A stretch of 64,000 bases of DNA, from positions 1 to 64,000 of the forward strand of contig CAXBCR010000011.1 of NCBI GenBank assembly GCA_963974475.1, read 5' to 3'. This stretch comes from CAJXZP01 sp963974475 (GTDB taxonomy: Bacteria; Bacteroidota; Bacteroidia; Flavobacteriales_G; Salibacteraceae). The notes under the pieces are model-generated. The model saw nothing but the letters and a program-made list of their open reading frames with translations, had not been told where the DNA came from and made no database searches. Below, piece by piece: positions 44,111 to 53,565 of this stretch. Made by a program: the position numbers and the translations under genes. How positions within the stretch are numbered: the stretch's first letter is position 1; each line of letters opens with the position of its first letter.

Positions 44111-46078
44111 GTGATAAAAAAAGAAACCATAGATCGGATTTTTGAGGCCTCCCAAATTGAGGAGGTAATTGGCGAATTTGTTAATTTGAAACGTTCTGGC
44201 TCAAGTTACAAAGGGTTAAGTCCATTTTCGGAAGAGCGGACTCCATCTTTCATGGTCTCACCATCCAAACAAATTTTTAAAGATTTTAGTTCGGGTAAAG
44301 GTGGTAGTGTTGTTACTTTCCTTATGGAACATGAGCAAATGTCCTATCCGGAGGCATTACGATTCTTAGCAGAGAAATATAATATCGAAATTGAAGAATC
44401 GGAGTCTACTCCCGAACAAGAAGAAGCCAGAAGTCATCGTGAAAGTTTATATATAGTTTCGGAATGGGCTCAAAAATACTTCAAAAATAACCTGCATAAT
44501 ACCGATGAGGGGAAAGCTATTGGATTAAGTTATTTCAAGGAGAGAGGGTTTACTAACGAAACCATTGAAGAATTTCAATTTGGTTATGCCATTGACCGGT
44601 TCGATGCCATGGTTAACGCGGCCAAATCGGAAGGACATAACTTGGATTATCTAGTAGAATTAGGATTACTAAAAGATAACGGAAAAGGGATCTACGATGG
44701 GTTTAAAGGAAGGGTTATGTTTCCTATTCATAATCTTTCGGGAAGGGCGCTTGGGTTTGGTGGACGGACTTTAAAAACGGATAAAAAGGTTCCAAAATAT
44801 ATCAACTCTCCGGAATGTGATATTTACCATAAAAGCAAAATCGTTTATGGAATTTATCAAGCAAAAAAAGAGATCGTCAAAAATGACGTGTGTTTTTTGG
44901 TGGAAGGATATACCGATGTTACGTCCATGCATCAAGCCGGAATTAAGAATGTAGTAGCAAGTTCCGGTACCGCCTTAACTAGTGATCAGGTTAGACTGAT
45001 TGGCCGATACACAAAAAACATAACCATTTTGTACGATGCTGATCCAGCAGGAATAAAGGCATCATTTCGCGGAATTGACTTAATATTAGCAGAGGGTTTA
45101 AATGTAAAAGCTGCCTTGCTTCCTGAAGGAGAGGACCCAGATTCATTTTCAAAAGCACGTAAAATTGATGAAATTCATGCCTATTTTGATAAAGAGGTTC
45201 AGGATTTTATTTTATTCAAAACTCAATTACTAGCCGAGGAGACAAAGGGAGATCCGATTAAAAAAGCGGGTTTAGTTCGTAATATTATTGAATCAATTGC
45301 CAAGATTCCGGACAGTATAACTCGGTCAGTTTATACTAAGGAGTGTAGTTCACTACTTGACATTCCGGAAAAAGCATTGCTTTCTGAATTGAACAAGATT
45401 CGCCTAAAAAGTCATAAGGATCATGTAAGAAAAGAAGCGGTTCAACGAGAGCAGGAGTATGATATGCCTCCTCCTGAAATGTTTGATCCCGGTTTTCAAG
45501 CGAAACCGAAGGAGAAGAAGTCGGATACCTATCATCAAGAACGCGATATTTTACGGTTAATGCTTAATTATGGTTTAGTAGATATTGAGGTTGAATCTTT
45601 GGACGAAGAGGACAACGAAATTACCGTAACCATGAAGCTAGCCGATTTTGTTGCGGAAGAAATTGTGGAGGATGAATTGAAATTCGATAGCCCCAAATTT
45701 CAGAAAATATTTGATATGTATTTAGCCGAATTATCGGTAAATAAAAGTAAAGACCCTGTGCAGTATTTATCTGGAATAGAAGATTCGGAAACCAGAGAAC
45801 TTTTGGTGGATTTGGTAACCAATAAATATGCTCTTCATAAATGGAGTAGCCAGAATATTGAGGTGTTTACCGAGGAGGATAAAATATTTCGGGCGGTAAG
45901 AGATGCGATTTACGCCTTTAAAGCGCGAAAAATTATGGATATCATAAAAGAAAAAAGTAACCAATTGAAGCAATTGCAAGAAAATAAAGAAGATTGTTTA
46001 CCGCTGTTAAAAGAACTACAAGAATTAGATGAAATAAAGCGTCAGTTACTTTTTCAACAAGGAATAACTATTTTTTAG
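44111..46078 (+). CDS. dnaG: DNA primase
   Basis: DnaG makes RNA primers at the replication fork. The 655-residue product (GTG start) has the N-terminal CHC2-type domain but with all four zinc ligands replaced: Ser37, Ser40, Asp58 and Ser61 stand where Cys-His and Cys-Cys are usual. The TOPRIM catalytic core is intact, with LVEGYTDVTSMHQAG and ILYDADPAGI. A helicase-binding tail rich in charged residues covers about 430-655. Ligand loss is seen in related Flavobacteriales sequences I know. Its length is usual. Confidence 0.92.
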   Translation: MIKKETIDRIFEASQIEEVIGEFVNLKRSGSSYKGLSPFSEERTPSFMVSPSKQIFKDFSSGKGGSVVTFLMEHEQMSYPEALRFLAEKYNIEIEESESTPEQEEARSHRESLYIVSEWAQKYFKNNLHNTDEGKAIGLSYFKERGFTNETIEEFQFGYAIDRFDAMVNAAKSEGHNLDYLVELGLLKDNGKGIYDGFKGRVMFPIHNLSGRALGFGGRTLKTDKKVPKYINSPECDIYHKSKIVYGIYQAKKEIVKNDVCFLVEGYTDVTSMHQAGIKNVVASSGTALTSDQVRLIGRYTKNITILYDADPAGIKASFRGIDLILAEGLNVKAALLPEGEDPDSFSKARKIDEIHAYFDKEVQDFILFKTQLLAEETKGDPIKKAGLVRNIIESIAKIPDSITRSVYTKECSSLLDIPEKALLSELNKIRLKSHKDHVRKEAVQREQEYDMPPPEMFDPGFQAKPKEKKSDTYHQERDILRLMLNYGLVDIEVESLDEEDNEITVTMKLADFVAEEIVEDELKFDSPKFQKIFDMYLAELSVNKSKDPVQYLSGIEDSETRELLVDLVTNKYALHKWSSQNIEVFTEEDKIFRAVRDAIYAFKARKIMDIIKEKSNQLKQLQENKEDCLPLLKELQELDEIKRQLLFQQGITIF

Positions 46079-46270
46079 GCGGGATTGAAAAGCTTGATTT
46101 AAACCATAATTAAATTGAAAAAAAGGCCCGAAAAAATCTTTGCTCTCTATGTTTTCAAATACTATATTTATCAAAATTTAACGAATCTTTGGATTTAGAC
46201 CAACCATTTGGTTTTCATATACGTTTAATTGAGTGTATTCTTGTTTGAATATCTTGTTATTAGAAACCGA

Positions 46271-46840
46271 ATGTTGGTAGAAAAGTCTTTGTTAATAGAT
46301 TGTCAAAACAATAAGCGTAGAGCTCAGTTTGAGCTTTATCATAAATGTTTTGGTGTATTAATGAGCATTTGTTTACGTTATCAACGTAATTCTATAGATG
46401 CTGAGGAGCTACTAAATATGGGGTTTCTAAAGATTGTAACGAAGTTGGACAAGTATAATCATGACATTCCATTTGAGGCATGGATTCGAAGGATTATGAT
46501 TAATACAATTATCGATGAATTTAGAAAGAATAAAAAGGCGAAAGCCTTAATAGAATATACCGACTTTAATGGTGTGCATGAATCAAAATCTGTAACTTAT
46601 AATGAAGCAGATTTGCACTTTGAGGCGGAGGAATTGGAATTAATGATACAGAATTTACCTCCGGTTTCTCAAAAAGTGTTTAATATGCACGTTCTGGATG
46701 GCTTTAGTCATAAGGAAATTGCCGAGAAAATGGAGATTAGCGTGGGTACCTCAAAATGGCACGTTTCGAATGCTCGAAAATTGTTACGAGGAATGATAGA
46801 AGAAGTAAAAACCACTACCAAATATTACACAAACGCATGA
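46271..46840 (+). CDS. ECF-type RNA polymerase sigma factor
   Basis: The 189-residue sigma-70 factor has only regions 2 and 4. Region 2 is about residues 15-85 (FELYHKCFGVLMSICLRY and WIRRIMINTIIDEFRKN), and region 4 about 125-180 (LPPVSQKVFNMHVLDGFSHKEIA). That is the ECF layout. The ATG at 46271 is preferred to an in-frame TTG at 46229. Its last four bases overlap the next gene (ATGA), which may encode its regulator. No cognate promoter is visible. Confidence 0.85.
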   Translation: MLVEKSLLIDCQNNKRRAQFELYHKCFGVLMSICLRYQRNSIDAEELLNMGFLKIVTKLDKYNHDIPFEAWIRRIMINTIIDEFRKNKKAKALIEYTDFNGVHESKSVTYNEADLHFEAEELELMIQNLPPVSQKVFNMHVLDGFSHKEIAEKMEISVGTSKWHVSNARKLLRGMIEEVKTTTKYYTNA

Positions 46841-48168
46841 GTGACGAAAGTTTAGATAACTTATTTAAAAAAGGACTTTCTGGACGAGGTGTTAATTTTA
46901 ACATGGAGTCTTGGAGAAAGATGGAGCAAATGCTTCCACCAGAAAAAAAGGTGGGATTTTTTGTGAGATATCGTGTGGCAGCAATTGTTGCTGGACTCCT
47001 TTTTGTAGGAACAGCATCAGTAATTGCATGGGGCCTATTGGATACAACTACAACTTATACAGCCTATAATATCGAAGATGACAGGGACTCGGAAGAATTC
47101 TTTAACACTTCCAATACACCTGGGGATGCTAATAGTAGAACGGATTTGAATTCAGTTGATTATGTTTCGGGAATGGAAGCTGTACAAGAAAGTAATAGTT
47201 CTACTGAAATGGAGGCTTCGGAAAGGACTATCACTTCCAATTCAAATAACTCTTCTAATGAATTAAGCGTAAAGAGCAATTCCACAGTTAATGGAAACCG
47301 GGCTAATAAATCGATTACCTCTAACCCAAATAAAGCGGAACAAGCACACAATAAAAAATCAACTAATCAACCATCTACCTCAAGTAGGATTGATGAGTCT
47401 CGGACAAGAGCGGGTTCGGATATTATTTCCTTTTCATCTGAGAATTCATTTACGAAAATTGATGGAATTGGAGAATTGTCTACCTTGATTTTGCCAGTTG
47501 CAGAAGAAGACAACACCTTGGTTGTTTCCATGTCTAATAGTAAGTTAGCTAAGGTTGAAAAAAATACGCTTGGTTTTATTGGTGGAATTAATTTGAATAG
47601 AAGCTTAACGGATCCCTCAAGTAATAAATTGGGTGGAAGTGAATTTTTTGGGCTTACTTACCACCATTTCTTAAATGGTGGATTAAGTCTTAAAATCGAC
47701 TTACTATACAATTCTCGAAATGTATTAGATAGCCATAAAGAGTATGCTAAAAAAATATATGGCTTTGGTAGTAAATCAGAGCAAACGGTTGTTGAATCTC
47801 AGCGATTGGTTTATTTGGAATTGCCTGCCATGGTTAATTATGGAATAGGAAATCATAATATTATGTTGGGTGGAAGTTTCTCCTATTTAGCAACTGGATT
47901 GCATAAAGTTACTACCACCTATACTTCGCAATTAGAAGGGGTTTCGTATGAGGAGAGCATGCAATGGGGCTATACTAACGGCTATAAAGCGTATGATTTT
48001 TCTGTTGCCGCAGGTTACGAATACAACGTGAGTCAACGCTTGGATTTAGGAATGCGATTAAATTATGGATTGCTTGATGTAACGAATAATGCATATTTTG
48101 GAAATGATTCGTTTGACAATAATGTCCAATTAAGGTTTTACCTAAAGTATTCTCCGTTCAAGTTTTAG
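46837..48168 (+). CDS. One-TM protein with outer-membrane barrel-like C-terminus
   Basis: The 443-residue product starts with about 45 cytoplasmic residues (no signal peptide; VNFNMESWRKMEQMLPPE). One membrane helix follows at about residues 47-68. Next is a Ser/Asn/Thr-rich linker (about 75-205), and from about 244 a beta-strand-rich domain ends in Phe (LKYSPFKF), like the OMP_b-brl/PorT-type barrels. The ATG overlaps the sigma stop codon by 4 nt. The position suggests an anti-sigma or sensor role. The layout would span the envelope if the barrel inserts. It could instead be a periplasmic beta domain tethered to the inner membrane. Confidence 0.72.
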   Translation: MSDESLDNLFKKGLSGRGVNFNMESWRKMEQMLPPEKKVGFFVRYRVAAIVAGLLFVGTASVIAWGLLDTTTTYTAYNIEDDRDSEEFFNTSNTPGDANSRTDLNSVDYVSGMEAVQESNSSTEMEASERTITSNSNNSSNELSVKSNSTVNGNRANKSITSNPNKAEQAHNKKSTNQPSTSSRIDESRTRAGSDIISFSSENSFTKIDGIGELSTLILPVAEEDNTLVVSMSNSKLAKVEKNTLGFIGGINLNRSLTDPSSNKLGGSEFFGLTYHHFLNGGLSLKIDLLYNSRNVLDSHKEYAKKIYGFGSKSEQTVVESQRLVYLELPAMVNYGIGNHNIMLGGSFSYLATGLHKVTTTYTSQLEGVSYEESMQWGYTNGYKAYDFSVAAGYEYNVSQRLDLGMRLNYGLLDVTNNAYFGNDSFDNNVQLRFYLKYSPFKF

Positions 48169-48192
48169 TCTGAACGTTAATAGTTTATCCCG

Positions 48193-48200
48193 TATATTTG
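48193..48200 (+). promoter_or_regulatory. -7 promoter element of the PKD lipoprotein gene
   Basis: TATATTTG, 16 nt before the ATG at 48217, giving the lipoprotein gene its own start point. Confidence 0.5.
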
Positions 48201-48216
48201 TATTGAATTTGATTCA

Positions 48217-49329
48217 ATGAAAAGAAGTTTTGTGTATATAATGATAATTGGGTTTGCGCTTACAGCGTGTAATCGGCAATTACCTGATCCGGAAACTTCA
48301 ACAGCCATTTTTTATGTGAAAGGTATATTAGATGGTAAGAATATAAATTTTAGTGCTGGCGATCATAAATATTATATGTTACCCAATTATGAAGATGATA
48401 CTTTAGGTATTCGATCATACACGGGCAAACTAGGTAATTTGAATTGTGTGGGTACGGATGACTGTCCTGAATCGATAGAGTTTTTATTTCGTGAAAATGA
48501 AAGTAACGGAAGCATACGCTATGAAATTGACAAAAGCATTTTTAACTCGGTATTTGCCATTAGGGGACCGGCTGATTATCTGTTTACTAGTTATAAAGCT
48601 ACGTTTATTTCTAAATCTTTACCAGCCGGTGCAAACCATTTTTGGGATTTTGGAGATGGAGTTTTGAGCACAGATGTAAATCCAACTCATTATTACCTTG
48701 ATAAAGTTGATTCAGTGATTTATCCGCATTTAAGAGTTGAGTCGGGTAGCGGTTGTTCTAGCGTTATTACCTACGAATCAAGTTTTAACTCGGGATGCGA
48801 TGTGGATTTTACTCCAGGATTTTCAAATGGGCACCTTACCTTATCTTCTGTTCCAGTGAATAGTCGTTCTGAATTGTGGGATTTTTCTAATGGATATTTA
48901 CCATTAGGACCGGGGAATATTCCTCCTACCGATTCCGTGTTTTTGGCCTGTGTTGAATCCACTGATACGCTTTCGGGTTGCGTTTCCTACAAGTGTAAGA
49001 ACATAATTTTGGATACCTCAAGAGTGGCCTGTGTTGCAAATTTTGATATTTACAAAGAGGTAATCACCAGTGTGGATGTTAGAGATTACTTAGAGGTGAC
49101 TATCAAATGGAGAAATTCGGAAGGAAAACTATTTTCGAGTGATAGATTTGAACAACCTCTTTCGAATAGCGTTGAGATTTTGGAGGTAGAACGATATAGC
49201 AAGGACATTAATGGTCACCCAACAAAAAAGGTAACCTTAAAATTTAACATTCGACTATTTGGCGATAATGAAACCGATTTTGTTGACCTTTCCAGCGAAA
49301 AGAGTGTTATTGCGTTGGCGTATCAGTAA
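48217..49329 (+). CDS. PKD-domain lipoprotein
   Basis: The 370-residue product has a lipoprotein signal LTAC (Cys18) and a PKD fold with the hallmark HFWDFGDG (about residues 140-148) and the TDVNPTHYY strand. The rest is strand-rich with several cysteines, possibly disulfides. PKD domains mediate surface contacts. It could be a target of the adjacent sigma system, but its own promoter leaves this open. Its end overlaps recJ by 23 nt, stop to stop. Confidence 0.8.
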   Translation: MKRSFVYIMIIGFALTACNRQLPDPETSTAIFYVKGILDGKNINFSAGDHKYYMLPNYEDDTLGIRSYTGKLGNLNCVGTDDCPESIEFLFRENESNGSIRYEIDKSIFNSVFAIRGPADYLFTSYKATFISKSLPAGANHFWDFGDGVLSTDVNPTHYYLDKVDSVIYPHLRVESGSGCSSVITYESSFNSGCDVDFTPGFSNGHLTLSSVPVNSRSELWDFSNGYLPLGPGNIPPTDSVFLACVESTDTLSGCVSYKCKNIILDTSRVACVANFDIYKEVITSVDVRDYLEVTIKWRNSEGKLFSSDRFEQPLSNSVEILEVERYSKDINGHPTKKVTLKFNIRLFGDNETDFVDLSSEKSVIALAYQ

Positions 49330-51070
49330 ACTTAATATCCTTTACCATTAATTGAATGGTTTCATTTCCTTTCCAATAATTTATATCAATGCTATAGGCT
49401 ATATCAATTGGTTCTCCTGCGATAATTCGTTCAGAAAAATGGCCGAAATTAAAGGCGATTCCTGGAATGACCACTCCGGAATTTGGGTCGGTCAATTCTA
49501 ACTTTAAATGAAGACCATCCATACCAACGGCTCTTGAATTTCCTGTTGTTACTAAATTTCGGCTTACAAAAGTAGGTGTCATGTTTTGAGGCCCAAAGGG
49601 CTCTAGCTTATTAATGAAGGATTTAAGTTGCATTGTAATTGCCGAAATTTCAATTTCCGCATCGTATTTAATTGTTGGTGTAAATTTTGGAACCGACATT
49701 TGACTAGTTACCACCTGCTCAAATTTTTGTCTGAATGCATCTAACTGAGATAATTTTAAAGTTAAGCCAGCTGCATATTTATGACCACCAAACTGTAGCA
49801 TTTCCTCCGTACATTGTTCTAAGGCTTGGTAAACATCAAATCCACTAACGCTTCTAACGGAGCCGCCAATAATATCATCTTTTGACTTGGTAAGTATTAT
49901 CGTTGGCTTGTAATACTTTTCAATAACTCTAGATGCTACAATTCCCACTACACCTTTATGCCAATTTTCCTGATATAATACAGTGGAGTTTTTCTCCTTC
50001 AAAGAAGAATCGGATTCTAGCATGGAGATAGCCTCTTCTGTAATTCTTTTATCTTCTTCCTTTCGTTCGGTGTTATTGTTGTTTATTTCGGTTGCGAAAT
50101 CCTTTATTTTATCGGATTTGGTAGCTAAAAGTAAATCAACAGACTTTTTACCAGAGGCAATTCTTCCAGCGGCATTAATTTTTGGCCCTGCTTGAAAAAC
50201 CAAATCAGAAATGTGATATTGTTTTTGCGGTTCTTTCTCACCCAATAAAGCCGTTACGCTAGGCCTAGGAGTATTATTAATTCTTTTTAGCCCCATAGAA
50301 GCTAATACTCGATTTTCTCCCGTAACAGGCACGATGTCGCAGGCAGTACTAATGGCCACTAAATCTAATAGTTGTTCTAAATCAAAGGAAGTTGATGTGG
50401 ATTTCTGTTCCAAAGCTTGGCATAATTTGAATCCTATCCCGCAACCTGATAGCTCTTTATATGGGTAGTTACAATCTTTTTGTTTAGGGTCTAAAACAGC
50501 CACCGCCTTGGGTAATTGATCACCTGGGGTATGGTGGTCACAAATAATAAAATCAATGCCCAATTTAGTAGCGTAATCCACTTTATCGATAGCTTTAATT
50601 CCACAATCTAGTGCAATTATGAGTTTTGCCTCCTCTGTTTTTGCAGTGTCAATTCCTTGGAAAGATATCCCATATCCTTCAGTATACCTATCCGGTATGT
50701 AATAAGTTAAATTCGATGTAAGGGATTTGAGGTAAGAAACCATTAATGCCACTGAGGTGGTTCCGTCTACATCATAATCACCATAAACCATAATTTTTTC
50801 GCTAGCATTAACCGCCTGCATTATCCGATTTACTGCGGCATCCATATTTCGCATTAAAAAGGGGTCATGAAGTTTTTCTTTGGTTAATTCGTTAAATGCG
50901 ACAGCTTCTTTAACCGTTGTGATGCCTCTTTGTAGTAATAGTTTGGCAAGGATTAAATAGGCCGGTTGAATAGCCTTTTGAGTTCCTTTCGAAAATTTTG
51001 TGAGTTCGTTGTATAGAGTATCTAATTGGTTTTCTGAGTAATTAGGTGCTAGCGTCCAGATTTTGTTCAT
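49307..51070 (-). CDS. recJ: RecJ, single-strand-specific exonuclease
   Basis: RecJ degrades single-stranded DNA 5' to 3' during recombination and mismatch repair. The 587-residue product has the DHH motifs: VYGDYDVDGTTS, FIICDHHTPGD, then the DHHA1 GGHKYAAG motif and an OB-like C-terminal domain. The length fits. A -7 element TATATTTG lies at 51075-51082 on the minus strand, 4 nt before the ATG at 51070. The 3' end overlaps the PKD gene by 23 nt. Confidence 0.93.
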   Translation of the reverse strand: MNKIWTLAPNYSENQLDTLYNELTKFSKGTQKAIQPAYLILAKLLLQRGITTVKEAVAFNELTKEKLHDPFLMRNMDAAVNRIMQAVNASEKIMVYGDYDVDGTTSVALMVSYLKSLTSNLTYYIPDRYTEGYGISFQGIDTAKTEEAKLIIALDCGIKAIDKVDYATKLGIDFIICDHHTPGDQLPKAVAVLDPKQKDCNYPYKELSGCGIGFKLCQALEQKSTSTSFDLEQLLDLVAISTACDIVPVTGENRVLASMGLKRINNTPRPSVTALLGEKEPQKQYHISDLVFQAGPKINAAGRIASGKKSVDLLLATKSDKIKDFATEINNNNTERKEEDKRITEEAISMLESDSSLKEKNSTVLYQENWHKGVVGIVASRVIEKYYKPTIILTKSKDDIIGGSVRSVSGFDVYQALEQCTEEMLQFGGHKYAAGLTLKLSQLDAFRQKFEQVVTSQMSVPKFTPTIKYDAEIEISAITMQLKSFINKLEPFGPQNMTPTFVSRNLVTTGNSRAVGMDGLHLKLELTDPNSGVVIPGIAFNFGHFSERIIAGEPIDIAYSIDINYWKGNETIQLMVKDIKFTDTPTQ

Positions 51071-51151
51071 AGTTCAAATATAAAACAATGATTGTGGATT
51101 TCTTGCTAAGAAAATTTACAAATAGGTATTAAAAAATCGTAAAATTACCCA

Positions 51152-52264
51152 ATGATTATTTTACAGATTTTGGCAATAATTGCTGTGCCTTTTGCTTTAT
51201 TGCAAATTGAAAAAAAATGGGCTAGCATCAAGGCAATCGTAATGTCGTATGTAGTTGGAATTGCAATTGGTAATTTCCTTCCTAGTCTATTTGATACATC
51301 GGTCGTAACTGAAATTACTGGAATAAGTATCATTTTGGCTATTCCACTAATGCTTTTTCCTACGCGTATTCAACAAGTTTTAAAGCAACCTAAAACGCTA
51401 TTGGTTTCCTATGCACTTGCAGTAATAGCCACTACTATTTCGGTTTTGGTTGGATTTGTGGTTTTTCAAGTTGATTTACCGGATATTCATTTAATTTCGG
51501 GAATGTTGGAAGGAGTTTATACTGGAGGTACAGTCAATTTAAATGCCATAGGCATCGCTTTTCATGTGCCTAATGAGTTAGTAGTTTTAATGAATGGTTT
51601 TGATTGGGCTTTTAGTGGCTTTTATTTATTATTGATTTTCACTGTATTACCTAAAATTCTTGGTTTTGTTTTACCAAAAACCGAGAGCAGCTATGTGGGT
51701 GTTACTGTTGAAAACGAAAGCAACTTTGGTAAATTGACCCTATGGCAAAAGACTGTATCGTTAGCGAAGGGAATGGGATTATCGGTTTTAGTGCTTGGAG
51801 TTATGGCAGGAATTTCCTACCTAGGTTGGGGAGGTATAAATGAAGTGGTATTGATTTTTGGCGTAACCGGCTTGGCCCTGGTATTATCAACAATACAAGG
51901 AGTGCAGCGTATGCCTGGAAATATGGTTGCTTCCGATTTTTTAATGTTGGTTTTTGGGTTTAGCTTAGGCTTACAAGCCAATGTTTGGCAACTCTTTTCA
52001 GATAGAAGTGAGTTATTCAATTACTTTTTATTGACTTATTCATTAATGCTAGTTGTTCATTTATTACTGGCTAGGTTATTTAGAATTGATGTGCATTCAT
52101 TTTTGATAAGCTCCACAGCAGCAGTATTTGGGCCTCCCTTTATTGGACCAATTGCAGAATCTTTAGGGAATAGAAGTTTGATTACAGGGGGTATTATTAT
52201 CGCTTTAATTGGAAATGCTATTGGTACCTATTTAGGGATTTTGATAATCGGCTTATTATCGTAA
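51152..52264 (+). CDS. DUF819 family membrane protein
   Basis: The 370-residue product has about ten hydrophobic segments spread over its length and is typical of DUF819, a family of putative transporters. The repeated GGTVNLNAIGIAFHVP and FGPPFIGPIAESLGNRSLI blocks resemble the two halves of an inverted-repeat transporter. The substrate is unknown. It is divergent from recJ (81 nt apart). A minus-strand small RNA candidate ends close after its stop codon. Confidence 0.83.
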   Translation: MIILQILAIIAVPFALLQIEKKWASIKAIVMSYVVGIAIGNFLPSLFDTSVVTEITGISIILAIPLMLFPTRIQQVLKQPKTLLVSYALAVIATTISVLVGFVVFQVDLPDIHLISGMLEGVYTGGTVNLNAIGIAFHVPNELVVLMNGFDWAFSGFYLLLIFTVLPKILGFVLPKTESSYVGVTVENESNFGKLTLWQKTVSLAKGMGLSVLVLGVMAGISYLGWGGINEVVLIFGVTGLALVLSTIQGVQRMPGNMVASDFLMLVFGFSLGLQANVWQLFSDRSELFNYFLLTYSLMLVVHLLLARLFRIDVHSFLISSTAAVFGPPFIGPIAESLGNRSLITGGIIIALIGNAIGTYLGILIIGLLS

Positions 52265-52276
52265 AAAGTAACGGGC

Positions 52277-52331
52277 ATAAAAAAAGGGAGTCATCGCCAA
52301 AAGCTAAATGACTCCCCCCACTAACCACCTA
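52277..52331 (-). ncRNA. Small RNA candidate with own promoter and terminator
   Basis: On the minus strand a short transcript of about 50 nt is predicted, starting near 52330 after the TACATTTGC element. It runs through a G-rich stretch (GGTGGTTAGTGGGGGG). It ends in an intrinsic terminator: a perfect 9-bp stem (52286-52294 with 52308-52316), a 13-nt loop and seven T on that strand. No open frame of note is inside it. It resembles no RNA family I can name. Confidence 0.6.
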
Positions 52332-52336
52332 CTGTC

Positions 52337-52366
52337 GCAAATGTAATTAAATATATAGTTAAACAA
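52337..52366 (-). promoter_or_regulatory. Promoter of the small RNA candidate
   Basis: On the minus strand TTG (52366-52364), 18 nt spacer and TACATTTGC (52345-52337): one of the most complete promoters in the window. There is no coding gene directly behind it. Confidence 0.65.
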
Positions 52367-52464
52367 AAAGAATACATAGTTAAATCATTACGTATATGAT
52401 TTATGCAATATATTGACTTTCAATATGAAAGGTATTAGGGGGGGATTCGATTAGAAATAACTAA

Positions 52465-53553
52465 TTAATCTTTATTTAAAATTTGAGTTTGAACTTTTAT
52501 GGATTCATCATGCAAAACTTGCAATAGTTTATCTACAAACGCAGAATCTAGTCCTTTGGAAACCGCAAACGGTTGACGTGTTTCCATTATTTCTTTCCAA
52601 CGGTCTAATTGAAAAACAGTGACTTCATTTTCCTTTTTGTAAGCGCCAATTTTTTGGGTAACTTTCATTCTTTCGGCAATGAGCTCCCACATTTCATTGT
52701 CTATTTGGTCAATTTGAGAGCGTAATTCTTCCAGATGGATATTGTAATCCTCTGATGTGGATTTGGAAGAACGATAATGAATATCGCTTAATAATTGAAT
52801 GAAATTTTCTGGTGTAAGTTGTTGTTTGGCATCACTCAAAGCTACATCGGGATTAATATGTGTTTCTACCATTAGGCCATCCATGTCCAAATCCATCGCT
52901 TTTTGAGCTACCTCTTTTAAATGAGTTCTGCTGCCAGAAATATGGCTAGGATCATTGATAATGGGTAGGTTAGGAAATAAAACTTTTAATTTCAAAGGGA
53001 TTTCCCAAAGGGGTGCATTTCGATATTGCTGGTGAAATGTAGAAAATCCGCGGTGAATAGCGGATAATTTGGTAATTCCAGCCCGATTTATTCGTTCTAA
53101 AGCCCCAATCCATAAGTTTAAGTCTGGATTGATTGGGTTTTTAACCATTACAGGGATATCAATTCCAGTTAAAGCATCAGCGATGGCCTGCACAGAAAAT
53201 GGATTTGTAGAGGTTCTTGCACCAATCCAAAGAATATCCACTCCTGCCTTTAAGGCTTGCTCCACGTGTTGGGTGGTGGCCACTTCGGTGCTCGTTTTTA
53301 AACTTGTTTCTTTACCTGCTTGGACTAACCAAGAAAGAGCTTCTTGCCCAATTCCTTCAAATGCATTAGGTCGGGTTCTGGGTTTCCAAATGCCAGCTCG
53401 TAAAATATGAACCTTGCCTGAATTAGCCAATTCCTTCGCAGTTTGTATAACCTGGTGAGGTGTTTCTGCACTACATGGTCCGCTCACAATGATTGGACCT
53501 TTATGATTAGGTAGCCATTCGCTAACTGGACTTATATTCAATTTTGGTGTCAT
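52465..53553 (-). CDS. DAHP synthase-chorismate mutase bifunctional enzyme
   Basis: The 362-residue product fuses two steps of aromatic synthesis. Residues about 1-255 are DAHP synthase of the KDO8P synthase-like type, with GPCSAETPHQ, the KPRTRPNAFEG block and NDPSHISGSR. Residues about 270-355 are a helical chorismate mutase of type II (EELRSQIDQIDNEMWELIAERM). The first condenses PEP with erythrose 4-phosphate; the second forms prephenate. The fusion is known from Bacteroidota. The -7 element TACTTTTGC is only 3 nt before the ATG. Confidence 0.9.
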   Translation of the reverse strand: MTPKLNISPVSEWLPNHKGPIIVSGPCSAETPHQVIQTAKELANSGKVHILRAGIWKPRTRPNAFEGIGQEALSWLVQAGKETSLKTSTEVATTQHVEQALKAGVDILWIGARTSTNPFSVQAIADALTGIDIPVMVKNPINPDLNLWIGALERINRAGITKLSAIHRGFSTFHQQYRNAPLWEIPLKLKVLFPNLPIINDPSHISGSRTHLKEVAQKAMDLDMDGLMVETHINPDVALSDAKQQLTPENFIQLLSDIHYRSSKSTSEDYNIHLEELRSQIDQIDNEMWELIAERMKVTQKIGAYKKENEVTVFQLDRWKEIMETRQPFAVSKGLDSAFVDKLLQVLHDESIKVQTQILNKD

Positions 53554-53556
53554 TCA

Positions 53557-53565
53557 GCAAAAGTA
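53557..53565 (-). promoter_or_regulatory. -7 promoter element at the DAHP synthase start
   Basis: TACTTTTGC on the minus strand, directly before the ATG at 53553 (3 nt apart). The message would be leaderless or the true start lies downstream. Confidence 0.5.

Noticed and set aside
46229..46270. Upstream TTG start for the ECF sigma factor
   Set aside because: It adds 14 hydrophobic residues unlike sigma factors; the ATG at 46271 gives a normal region 2.
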